The notes beneath the pieces are model-generated. The model had not been told where the DNA came from. It saw only the letters and a list, made by a program, of their open reading frames with translations, and did no database searches. From Alteromonas_E sp965248545 (GTDB lineage: Bacteria > Pseudomonadota > Gammaproteobacteria > Enterobacterales > Alteromonadaceae), in NCBI GenBank assembly GCA_965248545.1, contig OZ252110.1, positions 310,001-374,000 on the forward strand: a DNA stretch of 64,000 nucleotides. Direction: 5' to 3'. Made by a program: the position numbers and the translations under genes. Positions 18,285 to 27,076 of this stretch are shown piece by piece; within the stretch, counting starts at the first letter, position 1, and every line of letters starts with the position of its first letter.

Positions 18285-19265
18285 TCACCTTGAATACTTT
18301 AGAGTAAAACTTTTAAAAATCTCTTTAGCAATTAATAACTGGGCAACGATAAAGTAAACTATGAATCCCAGATTTGAAGCTCTTCGCAGAAGTGAATTTA
18401 ATCGACTACCAGGCATAGAATAACCATACTTTGAGGTGGTGAGGTATGAATCGCGAAACTTAGAACCTAAAAGTTGGTGGTGAGCATAACCAGCTGCCAC
18501 TTGCCCTCGTATCTTCACATAGTGTTCCATGCTTTTTCTTGGAATATTAGTAACTATTCTTCGTTCCCAATCTTCAACTTTTGGGCATAACTTTCTTCTC
18601 TTCCTGTATTTAGTCCACCAAACACCTTTGGCTGCCTCTCTAGAGTTATTGTGATACAAAACCTTATTTATAAAACCCCATTGAGTATACCCTGTGACAT
18701 TGAGCCAATACTCCCAATCTTGGCTTACTCGTAAGTCTGCGAGTTGCTCACCTGCTTCTTCAATTACCGTCCTTCTAATGGCAATGGCTCCAGTCTGTAT
18801 ATTGTTGAAATCAACCCAAAATTTATAGAAGTCATCTATAAACATCACCTGGTTAGAGTTTGTCAAACCCTCACTAACTTTCGGTACAACTTCACTTGTA
18901 CCGTCCCCCATATGCCTTTCCCATGCAGTCATTACCGCACCAAAGTTTTCATTTTCATCGAAGAAGTTTGCAACTTCTTTGCAAAAATCAGGGGCCCAAT
19001 AATCATCAGAATCTAAATATGCAACAATATCTCCTGATGAGTTTTTTACGCCAGTATTCCTCGCAACCGCCTGACCTTTGTTAGGTTGCTGATAAAACTG
19101 TATAGAATCTCCATATTTAGCCAATAAAGAGGGGGTACTATCTGTAGAGCCATCATCCACAACTATAACTTCAACATCATGGTAACTTTGACTCAAAACC
19201 GATTGAACGCATTTTTCGATAGTATCTTCAGCGTTATAAGCTGGGATAACTGCACTTATCTTCAT
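18285..19265 (-). CDS. Glycosyltransferase family 2
   Basis: 326 residues with a GT-A domain. SAVIPAYNAEDTIEKCVQSV starts the nucleotide fold, VEVIVVDDGSTDST and the DXD-like AYLDSDDYW bind metal and donor, and RVSQDWEYWLNV is the acceptor-side ED/Q-type motif. The C-terminal 60 residues are basic and end in a hydrophobic helix that could anchor it to the membrane. The start overlaps the wzx stop by 4 bp (ATGA). An inverting transferase of the repeat-unit pathway, sugar unknown. Confidence 0.9.
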   Translation of the reverse strand: MKISAVIPAYNAEDTIEKCVQSVLSQSYHDVEVIVVDDGSTDSTPSLLAKYGDSIQFYQQPNKGQAVARNTGVKNSSGDIVAYLDSDDYWAPDFCKEVANFFDENENFGAVMTAWERHMGDGTSEVVPKVSEGLTNSNQVMFIDDFYKFWVDFNNIQTGAIAIRRTVIEEAGEQLADLRVSQDWEYWLNVTGYTQWGFINKVLYHNNSREAAKGVWWTKYRKRRKLCPKVEDWERRIVTNIPRKSMEHYVKIRGQVAAGYAHHQLLGSKFRDSYLTTSKYGYSMPGSRLNSLLRRASNLGFIVYFIVAQLLIAKEIFKSFTLKYSR

Positions 19266-20710
19266 GAAAATTCCTTTCTTTTGTTAACGGTGTTCCAATA
19301 GAACAAAACAAATGAGGTAAAAAATAATACCGCGATGGAAACTAACCAAACCCCACTCGTAACGGAAATGTGTGTCAACGAGAGAAAAATACCTCCAAAG
19401 CTCAACACAATCACCGGCTGAATAATGGGCCGTTTTACAAGGTAGATTTTTATATATGAATATTGGATAGCTACCAAAAAAACATATGAAAAAGTCAAGA
19501 TGGTTGAAACTCGACTTGCACTAAGGGAAGTAACATCCGCCAACATCGCAACAATAGTTACTCCTCCCCACAATATAGTAATGAGAAGACCTTCCCACCT
19601 TTTGCCAGCTGCATCCATAAATTGCCGAAGGATTTCAGAAATGGAGAAAAAATAAAGTGATAAAAAGAGCAGAGAGATTACTTCAGCCAATCCCTCGTAC
19701 TCTTGCCCAACCATGAGGGCAGCTATTGGGGAAAATAATATTGCCATAATTGTCAATGGAATAAGAAGGGAACTAATCCTTACCAACTGAGAGACCATGA
19801 GCTTTTCATAAGTATCCTCACAACCAGCTCTGGTTTCCGCTAGAACGGGTAACATTGCACGACCTAATATAGAAGGTAGCATTAGCAACATTGCTCTCCA
19901 TTGATTCGCAGCGGTAAATAAACCAACTTCAAAAAAACCTTCATCTGATTTAGCCATAAGAACTCTCACCCCCCACAAAGTGGCGCTTACAAAAATCCCC
20001 GTTAACAAGCCAGGTAAGGCAAAATTGAACAAAACTCCTGTTACACTCTTAAGCTCATGAATACTCTTTGAAAACGTGATGCCAAATTCCGCAAATGCTC
20101 GCCTTAAATAGACCACATAGAAAAGCAAAGAAAATGCGGACATAGCGCATAAACCAATTAAAATTCCAGAAATACCAGACCATATAGCAGCGGGGATTAG
20201 AAATGCGCAGCTTGTTACTCCCTTTAAAACATTAATAGCGGCAATTTCTTTAAACTTTTCAAAACCAGCTAATGCCGATTCAATGACCAAACCAACCATA
20301 TTTAGTATCAAAAACACTGCGCCTATTAAGAAAACTCCACTAAGCAGCTGAGTTTCAAAAATACCATCAGATAAAATTGGCTCTGAGAGCGCCAAGGCAG
20401 CACCAGTGAGTATGCAAGTGGTTAGTGAAAACAAAAAAACGAGAGAAACTATGGCGCTTAGTTTTGAAGGGTTAGATTGTTTGAGCTCGCCAATGTATTT
20501 AGTTAAGGTAGAACCTAGCCTCATGGATGCGAAGGTTACAAATAGATCGATTGTAGCCCGAATTAAACCTAGTTCTCCAAACTCTTCTGGACCTAAAACA
20601 CGAGCGATAGTCAACATTGAGATTGCGGCCCCAACTTTCCAAGCGAGGTTCCCAACAAACGACCATCTGAAGCCTTTATTAATTCGTTTAACTAGTGAAT
20701 CAATATCCAA
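19262..20710 (-). CDS. wzx: Wzx-type lipid-linked oligosaccharide flippase
   Basis: 482 residues with 12-14 transmembrane helices, beginning with the family start KGFRWSFVGNLAWKVGAAIS and LGPEEFGELGLI. This is the MATE/MVF-like polysaccharide-transport fold that flips undecaprenyl-PP repeat units to the periplasm. A lasso exporter is not otherwise visible, but this gene shows no peptide-transport features and fits the Wzx/Wzy pathway. A 93-bp gap separates it from the pyruvyl transferase gene. Confidence 0.9.
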   Translation of the reverse strand: MDIDSLVKRINKGFRWSFVGNLAWKVGAAISMLTIARVLGPEEFGELGLIRATIDLFVTFASMRLGSTLTKYIGELKQSNPSKLSAIVSLVFLFSLTTCILTGAALALSEPILSDGIFETQLLSGVFLIGAVFLILNMVGLVIESALAGFEKFKEIAAINVLKGVTSCAFLIPAAIWSGISGILIGLCAMSAFSLLFYVVYLRRAFAEFGITFSKSIHELKSVTGVLFNFALPGLLTGIFVSATLWGVRVLMAKSDEGFFEVGLFTAANQWRAMLLMLPSILGRAMLPVLAETRAGCEDTYEKLMVSQLVRISSLLIPLTIMAILFSPIAALMVGQEYEGLAEVISLLFLSLYFFSISEILRQFMDAAGKRWEGLLITILWGGVTIVAMLADVTSLSASRVSTILTFSYVFLVAIQYSYIKIYLVKRPIIQPVIVLSFGGIFLSLTHISVTSGVWLVSIAVLFFTSFVLFYWNTVNKRKEFS

Positions 20711-20803
20711 ACCATCAATCCTTTCTTCAAAAAGCGTGTGATTGAACCAACCTTTATCATTATTAAAGAGCGCAAAGTTTTAATTTTTCAGGATCTTTTC
20801 TAT

Positions 20804-21997
20804 TCAAATATCATCTGGAGTCTTTGATGATGTGGCTTTAACGATAGTTGTCACTTCGTTCATGAAAGCCTTCTTTGCGTAAGAAGAATAAGCTTGTTCC
20901 CCCCTAGATTCGATCTGAGCAATCAATTTTCTAAAAATTTGGTTTGCACCAATTCTGTTTGCTTTTGCTAGAGTCAAATGTTTATCTAAATTCCCAGAGC
21001 GCCTGCATAGATCATACTCTTTGCACCTCTTGGTGTAACCAAAGTCAGCTTTTCTGGGGTTAGCTAAATTAACAAAGGGAACGCTATTGCTTATGCATAT
21101 AACTAATGGATGAAAACGTACACCTACGTATCCAGCGCAGTTAGCTATCATTTGATACCAATACTCTGGGCTGATAGGTTGTTCAAACGTGTAATCAAGG
21201 CCACATTGCAAGTGGAAATTTTCGGGGCTTGGCAAGTTGGCCACGAGATAACCTTTTTCATTGCATAGTTGCCTAAAAGTGGCCAACCATTGTTGACTGT
21301 AATTGCCGGACAATAAAATAGTTTTACTTATTCTTTCATCAACTTCACTCTTCACGCATGCAGAGTTTTTAGACAACGAAAATACTGGATCTGGTAACTC
21401 GTTAATATCATTGCTGTAGCTCGGGCAAAGGTGCTTAACCATTTTCAAAGTCCAAGAATCCCTCACGTTAATGCGGTCAAACTTTAGTAGAGATTCTTTC
21501 AGTTTTGGATAAAGAGACTTATCTAATTTTCGATACTTAGTGCCCATAGAGCTAGCTGATATTGATGCTTTGAAAACTCTTTTATCATCTCGCCAATTCA
21601 ACCAATATGGTTCTAGCTCGAGGCTGGGTTGCGTAAAATAGTCACTTTTCCCCAAAGCACGCCTGAGATTACTTTTCCAATCATGTTTAGGTGATAAACG
21701 GAAAACTGCGTCGCTACCAACAAGAACTGCTTTCAAGTTTCTTGTACAATATTCCTCTACTTCCGAGGAAGCGTTTAATTGTTTGGATAGGGCAAGTTTG
21801 CGATTGAAGAAGTCTTCGTGCTCTTTTGCCTGTTGTTGATTAACTAAAGTATCGTATGCTTTTACTTTGGAGGGGTTTCTATAGTCAACGATTTCAGCTT
21901 CTACGCCCAGGCCTCGAAGCGCCTCTTGCGTTGCAAGGGCTTGAAGGTTTGCACCAAAATTATAACTGTAATGAAAAGTCAAAACTCCGATTTTCAT
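20804..21997 (-). CDS. Polysaccharide pyruvyl transferase family protein
   Basis: 397 residues. The N-terminus TFHYSYNFGANLQALATQEAL and VEIVDYRNP, the central VGSDAVFRLSP and NVRDSWTLKMV, and the C-terminal GVRFHPLVICISNSVPFVNL match the CsaB/WcaK superfamily, which transfers pyruvate ketals from phosphoenolpyruvate to sugars. Pyruvylation adds acidic groups to EPS. Its start overlaps the nitroreductase stop by 4 bp, a pairing that suggests a joint role. Confidence 0.88.
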   Translation of the reverse strand: MKIGVLTFHYSYNFGANLQALATQEALRGLGVEAEIVDYRNPSKVKAYDTLVNQQQAKEHEDFFNRKLALSKQLNASSEVEEYCTRNLKAVLVGSDAVFRLSPKHDWKSNLRRALGKSDYFTQPSLELEPYWLNWRDDKRVFKASISASSMGTKYRKLDKSLYPKLKESLLKFDRINVRDSWTLKMVKHLCPSYSNDINELPDPVFSLSKNSACVKSEVDERISKTILLSGNYSQQWLATFRQLCNEKGYLVANLPSPENFHLQCGLDYTFEQPISPEYWYQMIANCAGYVGVRFHPLVICISNSVPFVNLANPRKADFGYTKRCKEYDLCRRSGNLDKHLTLAKANRIGANQIFRKLIAQIESRGEQAYSSYAKKAFMNEVTTIVKATSSKTPDDI

Positions 21998-22923
21998 CTC
22001 ACATCCTCAATCGATAGTATAGATAGATTAGGCGCACGCCTCTCAGGAATCGGCGCGCCAGTCTCTGGATAGCCACAAACTCCATTAACGATAATGTGAT
22101 AGTGACTGGGTATTTTTAAAATCTTCTTTAGCTCTTTTTCTTCTTTTGCACTGCTTTGAGCCCAAGAGAGCATAGTAGTCGCAAGCCCCATACTGTGAGC
22201 CATCAAATTTACGTTTTGGACACCTAGGCCTAAATCAACGTAGGGAAGCATGACTTCATGCGGCATATCATAGCCTCTGATATCTGCACAAAAACACATA
22301 AACACAGGTATATCTCCACTAAACCCCTTCCCACCTGCACATAACTGCATACACTTCTTTACTAGTTCTGCTCCCTCAGCAAAAAATATTTTCCCAGGTT
22401 GTTTGTTGCATGAAGTAGGACACCATTGAAGAGCTTCTGCAAGCAAGACCAGCTTTTCTCGGTCTATAGTATCACCTAAGAATCTTCGGATAGATCTGCG
22501 ACTTTTGATATGTTGATACAACTCTGCCTCATTGATTGAGGGTTTTTGAGGTGGCTCCATTTTCATGGGGATGCCAGTTTCTTGCATATCTTGATATTTT
22601 TCTAGCTTTTCACTGGCCCATATATAAGACTGGTCCTCCAAATGATGCGCTTTTATTTGGTGATTTGCAGCAATCGCTTTGGAATAGTACGCGTTGCTAT
22701 GGCCTACAGCAAAATCCTTTCTCTGCATACCTTTATCCATTATGTGGGCAAATTTTCGCAACCTTGACAGCCAATAATCGGAACCTAGAGTGTTTTCTTT
22801 CTGACGCATCCAATAACCTCTCTCTCCCAAAGAAATTACCCTCCTGTAAATAAATTGAGAAAGGATAAATCTCACAATCCTAAATTGGATTAGCTTCTTA
22901 TATATCGTCTTAAGTAGGCTCAT
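21994..22923 (-). CDS. Nitroreductase-family flavoprotein in the EPS operon
   Basis: 309 residues. Residues about 135-300 form a nitroreductase domain: SRRSIRRFLGDTIDREKL binds FMN phosphate, followed by WCPTSCNKQP, PYVDLGLGVQNVNLMAHSMGL and GVCGYPE. Residues 1-130 are an extension rich in basic and aromatic residues (KRLIQFRIVRFILSQF-like start, YWLSRLRKFAHIMDKGM). Overlaps of 4 bp with both neighbours place it firmly in the operon. Oxidoreduction of a sugar or lipid intermediate is possible but not shown. No specific function is assigned. Confidence 0.82.
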   Translation of the reverse strand: MSLLKTIYKKLIQFRIVRFILSQFIYRRVISLGERGYWMRQKENTLGSDYWLSRLRKFAHIMDKGMQRKDFAVGHSNAYYSKAIAANHQIKAHHLEDQSYIWASEKLEKYQDMQETGIPMKMEPPQKPSINEAELYQHIKSRRSIRRFLGDTIDREKLVLLAEALQWCPTSCNKQPGKIFFAEGAELVKKCMQLCAGGKGFSGDIPVFMCFCADIRGYDMPHEVMLPYVDLGLGVQNVNLMAHSMGLATTMLSWAQSSAKEEKELKKILKIPSHYHIIVNGVCGYPETGAPIPERRAPNLSILSIEDVR

Positions 22924-24044
22924 TTGGTTACGTTACTCACAGCATTAAAATTAAGTGAAAAGGCTATTTTTCTTACAATGTAGTACAAAAAAAAATATGC
23001 TTTTTTGAAAGTCATCCTATCTAGCAAGACTTGCAAAAGAAAAAATCTTACTTTTTCATTCAGATATTTGTTCCCAGTATTCCTTATCAGACTGTTTGAT
23101 AGGCGTTCAGCAACTGTAAATGGTTTGATATTTTTTCTTATATTTACACTCCAACTTGAGTAAGAATTTCCATATTGAAGAGCTATCTTTTTTAAAAAAA
23201 AATTAACCATTGAATTACACTTCGATCTTTCCGCGATAGTGTTTAAACCACTAAGATCCAGACCTTCAGTTCGCAGCAGTGTCAAAAAGTCTACGTCAGA
23301 GTAATGCAAGGAACCCATATCTTTGAATTTGTGTAAAAAGTAATGGAGAAAAAGGTAAGGTATACTCAATGTGAACACGTTTTGATTTGGGAAATAGGGG
23401 TGAGGAATTTTCGACTCAAACACATCCTCCATGTCCACATCAAATAGGAATGAATGGACTAGTTCTTTGTGCAGATCAACAGCGAACCCCTGTCGACCCT
23501 TTTTCGGAACATATGAAATTTCATACAAATCGTCGAAAGGGCCTGGAACTGGTTTTTTTGAATAGTCCATCATTTCAGATAGTGTTTGATTTGCCTCCTC
23601 CCAATGCTGAGGCATCACGAGAATATCAATATCATTTGTGAGTCTTGGTGCATCTGAACTATACAACCATTTTGAAAAAGCCGTACCTTTCAACAAAATT
23701 AGAGGTATGTCTTTTTTACAGAACTCTTCCACAATCAGCGCTAATTGCTTTTCTTTGGCCATTTCTCTGACCAATGCTTTCTTTGTTTCCACTATCAACA
23801 TGTTTTGCACAGAGTTATCTAACTCATAAAATATCCCCATGCATTCTGCGTTTCTCTTTAGTAAAGGTATTACGCGCCAATGATAGCCTATGTGTGTCGG
23901 CAGCTTATTTAATAACTCGATAGCATAGTCTGATGCAAGAACCGGCTCATCCCATACTGGTATCGAAAGCAGTATTAAATCTCGAACTTCTTTTTCGTTC
24001 AAAGCGCTATTGATAAAATCGCTCTTATCAGTCAATCGAAACAA
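22920..24044 (-). CDS. Uncharacterised nucleotidyltransferase family protein (NTP_transf_5-like)
   Basis: 374 residues. The central segment LILLKGTAFSKWLY and APRLTNDIDILVMPQHW carries the G-[GS]-x-D-x-D type active site in the form NDIDILV, as in the PF14907 group. The rest is helical with a basic C-terminus. These proteins recur in lasso-peptide clusters and in PEP-CTERM/EPS loci, but their substrate is unknown. Its stop overlaps the nitroreductase start by 4 bp. Confidence 0.8.
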   Translation of the reverse strand: MFRLTDKSDFINSALNEKEVRDLILLSIPVWDEPVLASDYAIELLNKLPTHIGYHWRVIPLLKRNAECMGIFYELDNSVQNMLIVETKKALVREMAKEKQLALIVEEFCKKDIPLILLKGTAFSKWLYSSDAPRLTNDIDILVMPQHWEEANQTLSEMMDYSKKPVPGPFDDLYEISYVPKKGRQGFAVDLHKELVHSFLFDVDMEDVFESKIPHPYFPNQNVFTLSIPYLFLHYFLHKFKDMGSLHYSDVDFLTLLRTEGLDLSGLNTIAERSKCNSMVNFFLKKIALQYGNSYSSWSVNIRKNIKPFTVAERLSNSLIRNTGNKYLNEKVRFFLLQVLLDRMTFKKAYFFLYYIVRKIAFSLNFNAVSNVTK

Positions 24045-24061
24045 AACCGTACACCCCTGAG

Positions 24062-25465
24062 TCAGTAAGCATTTTTGTGTGAAAAGCCATTTAAAACCGT
24101 CAAATAAAGAATTTTAAAGTCCATCCACAATGACCAATTTCGAATGTAATCGAGGTCATACTCTATCCGGCGTTCCATTTTATCTAAAGTCTCAGTCTCT
24201 CCCCGCCATCCATTAACCTGCGCCCAACCTGTAATGCCAGGTTTGACCTTGTGGCGAAGCATGTAAAAGTCGACCATTTTGCGGTATTCCTCGTTGTGCG
24301 CGACCGCATGAGGCCTTGGTCCTATGACTGACATATCGCCTTTTAACACGTTTATAAATTGCGGGAGTTCATCTAGCGATGTACGTCGCAGAAACGCACC
24401 AAACTTGGTAATACGAGCATCGCCTTTAGTTGCTTGGGTAACTACGTCGCTGTTTTCCGTGACGGTCATCGAGCGGAACTTCCACATTTTGATGCGCTTA
24501 CCATTTAGCCCATAGCGGTCCTGCTTGAAGATCACCGGACCTTTGGACGTTAATTTAATCCCAAGCGCTATCGCCAGCATTGGAAGTGCAATGATGGTCA
24601 AAATGATGCTAGAGAGCACAATATCCTCAAAGCGTTTTAGTGTTGCCGCACCGCCAGACATAGGATTGTTGTATACGCTTAACGTCTGGATGTTACCCAC
24701 GTGAGACATAGTGGTTTGCATCATTGAAAACATAAAAAAGTTAGGGATTAGCTGTACATCCGCCGTTGTATCCCCCAACCTGAAAAGGATATCTCGGATA
24801 CGGGATTCTGCCTTCATCGGTAGTGCAATGAATACGGTATCAAATTGCCCTTCTCTTGCGGCAAGAACGCCTTCTTCAACGTTACCGATGAGTTGATCCA
24901 TAAATGGAGAATCGAGGCGGTCAACACTTCTGTCATCATAAAATGCAGCTAAGCGATATCCAGTCTCTTTACGGAAATTGATTTCGTGTGCCAATCGAAC
25001 TCCGGCTTCCGACATACCAATAATGGCAACACTGCGAGTATTGTGACCTTTAACCCGCATTCTGGTTAAGAAAACGCCAAAGACTGTACGCCAGGTAATT
25101 AGAGTTGCGCCAGCAATTACAAACCATAATGCCAAAGAGATTCGGGAATAGGTTTCAGACATTTTCGAGAAGAACAAAAATAGTAATACTGCCGTTACTG
25201 CAACAGCCCACGAAACAAAGGTGTAGAACATTAACTGCTTAAAAAAGCCTGAACGCCAGCTTCTATAGAGGGTATTGGACTCAGCGGCTATGGCAAACGT
25301 GATGTTTGCACCGAGGCTTAACAGTAAATAATTATTATCGAAGTCGACGCCTCGAATCATCAATGCTAGAACAAGCGACATGTGGATCACCACAAGGTCC
25401 ACCAGCCGATATGCAGCTGCAAAGGTATTTACATTGTTTTTGACAAAACCATTGTGATTCGTCAT
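24062..25465 (-). CDS. Undecaprenyl-phosphate glucose phosphotransferase (WcaJ-like)
   Basis: 467 residues. Five N-terminal transmembrane helices, a Rossmann-like CoA-binding domain (VAIIGMSEAGVRLAHE, about 147-160), a further membrane helix, and the C-terminal sugar-transferase domain with KMWKFRSM, RRTSLDELPQF, MSVIGPRPHA and VKPGITGWAQVNG. It starts repeat-unit synthesis by moving a hexose-1-phosphate, probably glucose, to undecaprenyl phosphate. AAGGA lies about 9 bp before the ATG. With wzx and wzy this defines a Wzx/Wzy-dependent polymer. Confidence 0.94.
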   Translation of the reverse strand: MTNHNGFVKNNVNTFAAAYRLVDLVVIHMSLVLALMIRGVDFDNNYLLLSLGANITFAIAAESNTLYRSWRSGFFKQLMFYTFVSWAVAVTAVLLFLFFSKMSETYSRISLALWFVIAGATLITWRTVFGVFLTRMRVKGHNTRSVAIIGMSEAGVRLAHEINFRKETGYRLAAFYDDRSVDRLDSPFMDQLIGNVEEGVLAAREGQFDTVFIALPMKAESRIRDILFRLGDTTADVQLIPNFFMFSMMQTTMSHVGNIQTLSVYNNPMSGGAATLKRFEDIVLSSIILTIIALPMLAIALGIKLTSKGPVIFKQDRYGLNGKRIKMWKFRSMTVTENSDVVTQATKGDARITKFGAFLRRTSLDELPQFINVLKGDMSVIGPRPHAVAHNEEYRKMVDFYMLRHKVKPGITGWAQVNGWRGETETLDKMERRIEYDLDYIRNWSLWMDFKILYLTVLNGFSHKNAY

Positions 25466-25524
25466 CGCTTCGTTCCTTAACTCGTATGAGCTGTATGCCA
25501 GGCTCAGTGACGTAGTACTTCAAT

Positions 25525-26484
25525 TTATGCTGCAAACCATTGTGAAACAGCTTGCAATCCGTGTGTCCCTGAAGGATAAGTGATTTCGGTTACCCTGATG
25601 TTTTGTGATATCTCTGCCAGTTTTTTTAGTCGCTGGTCTTCGATACCGAGCGGGCGATAAACCTCACCCAAAATGGTGTTCTTCAACAGCGCCATAAACG
25701 CCTCACCACCGCTTAACGTCTTTGTTTCGATCCTATTGTTGTTATTCTTCTTGTCTTTGCCGCCGATGTTATCCTGTCTTTTTAACAGAATGATGTCAGT
25801 CAGCATTTTTTTGTTTGTAATAGTATTGGGCCTTTGAAGTGGCACTAACTTTTTATCAAAACCTTTATGTACTTTCGTATGCTCGCTGCGCAAACCAGGC
25901 GTATCTGCCAAAGCATGCTCAATACTGTCTGGCCACAACCGCATCACCGGCCAACTTGGGTAGATCTCATACCCGTTTTTCTCAGCTTTCCCTGTATTGC
26001 AGCTATAAAGCGCAACCATATCATCGGTGAGTAGCTCATAGCCTTGTTGCAGCAATACACTCGACAGTGTCGACTTACCGGTACCGCTGGGTGCAATCAA
26101 TACAACCGTACGTTCATCCTTTGTCAGTGCATTGCCGTGTAAACACGGCACGCCCTGTAACTCTAACCACAATGCCAACCCCATCGATTGAAAGTAATGG
26201 CTAGCCGGTGTCCCTTCGGCACTCCAATCAATATCAAACTGATTGCCTTGCAAGCGAAACAAGCCTTTACCCTGACAATCCACCGCCAACGTAACACCAA
26301 GCGCATCCTTATATAGTGCTACTTGAGTTTCGTATCGTTCACCCTGCTGCTGGCCCCGCCAAATAAGCTCTCCGCTTGGCACTAATCCTTCGACTTCAGC
26401 AACGTGAAGCTCGTGCTTATAGCTTTCGGATAAGCACCAAGGCCTGCACACTACACCGTGCAGCGGCAACTTGAACCAGTCCAT
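25525..26484 (-). CDS. HprK-related serine kinase family protein
   Basis: About 319 residues. The C-terminal half has the HPr-kinase P-loop APSGTGKST preceded by LHGNAL and followed by YELLTDDMVALY. The N-terminal HPr-kinase domain is replaced by a divergent region. HprK-related kinases of this type occur in EPS/PEP-CTERM loci with a nucleotidyltransferase, and in lasso clusters where a homologue phosphorylates the peptide tail. The target here is unknown; the lasso core ends in Gly, not Ser. ATG 26484 is taken as start, and TTG 26508 is an alternative overlapping an upstream TGA. First gene of the reverse operon. Confidence 0.8.
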   Translation of the reverse strand: MDWFKLPLHGVVCRPWCLSESYKHELHVAEVEGLVPSGELIWRGQQQGERYETQVALYKDALGVTLAVDCQGKGLFRLQGNQFDIDWSAEGTPASHYFQSMGLALWLELQGVPCLHGNALTKDERTVVLIAPSGTGKSTLSSVLLQQGYELLTDDMVALYSCNTGKAEKNGYEIYPSWPVMRLWPDSIEHALADTPGLRSEHTKVHKGFDKKLVPLQRPNTITNKKMLTDIILLKRQDNIGGKDKKNNNNRIETKTLSGGEAFMALLKNTILGEVYRPLGIEDQRLKKLAEISQNIRVTEITYPSGTHGLQAVSQWFAA

Positions 26485-26612
26485 CACTTTGTGCTGAACG
26501 GTGCTCAAGCGAGTAACCCAATAGCTGTTTCGTTTAAGTCCATTACTTCGCAGTTGATACGATGTCGGGCGTTCAGTACGCTCGCAATATTCCTAACTCC
26601 TGAAAACAACAA

Positions 26613-26628
26613 AGCACAGGTCATGCCA
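26613..26628 (-). promoter_or_regulatory. Sigma-54-like -24/-12 element ahead of the reverse EPS operon
   Basis: On the reverse strand the sequence reads TGGCATGACCTGTGCT: GG and GC with exactly ten bases between, a TGGCATG -24 half one base from the TGGCACG consensus, and TGC in the -12 half. It lies about 130 bp before the kinase start codon. It is a better match than the element at 2653-2669 and suggests that RpoN drives the whole reverse operon. Confidence 0.55.
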
Positions 26629-27006
26629 GTTACGAAAAAGTTATATTTTTCAGATGGTTGGAAAACAATCAATGTTAAGCAAATGTAAAGCTATTTTTTG
26701 ATGTAAAAAAACTAGACATCTATGTGCACATTGATGGTTCAAATTTATTCGAAAACACGCCATGTATGCCTATAAACCCAATGTATTCAGGCATATGGTG
26801 TTGATGGCCATTGCCGGTGAAAAGGTTTAGCGGTTAGACGGCGAATGTTCAAGATGAGTGCAACTAACCAAATTGGTGCAAAATTACAGATTGGAAAAAT
26901 TTGATCTTTAGGAAGGCGAAAAACCATTGCTTCCTGATAAAATAATGCAAATACGTCATTGGATAATCTCTCCTGCAGATAATCCGGGTTAGCAGTACAA
27001 AAACTG
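26629..27006. other. Intergenic region between the EPS operon and rpsT
   Basis: About 380 bp with no credible gene on either strand. It is AT-rich near 26640-26760, where upstream activator sites for the sigma-54-like promoter would lie, and featureless from there to the rpsT promoter. I see no inverted repeat or terminator in it. Confidence 0.5.
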
Positions 27007-27035
27007 TTGACTTTACCCGCTTACCTAGGCAGAAT
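27007..27035 (+). promoter_or_regulatory. Sigma-70 promoter of rpsT
   Basis: TTGACT (27007-27012), a 17-bp spacer and CAGAAT (27030-27035) lie 42 bp before the rpsT start codon. Confidence 0.8.
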
Positions 27036-27076
27036 TCGCGCTCTTAATTTTTTACCTGTTTTTTGGGAGTTACACC

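Noticed and set aside
19262..20710. The Wzx-like gene as the missing lasso exporter
   Set aside because: It is a typical oligosaccharide flippase between glycosyltransferase genes. Lasso exporters are ABC transporters, and none is visible near the precursor.
2736..26508. An exosortase (EpsH/XrtA) to process the PEP-CTERM-like tail
   Set aside because: None of the membrane proteins in the island shows exosortase motifs. If present, it must be elsewhere in the genome.
26505..26624. A 39-codon reverse-strand frame ending in a TGA that overlaps the TTG at 26508; its tail (MDLNETAIGLLA) resembles a PqqD-like protein
   Set aside because: It lacks a ribosome site, is far shorter than PqqD proteins, and overlaps the sigma-54-like promoter. 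The similarity covers only a few residues.
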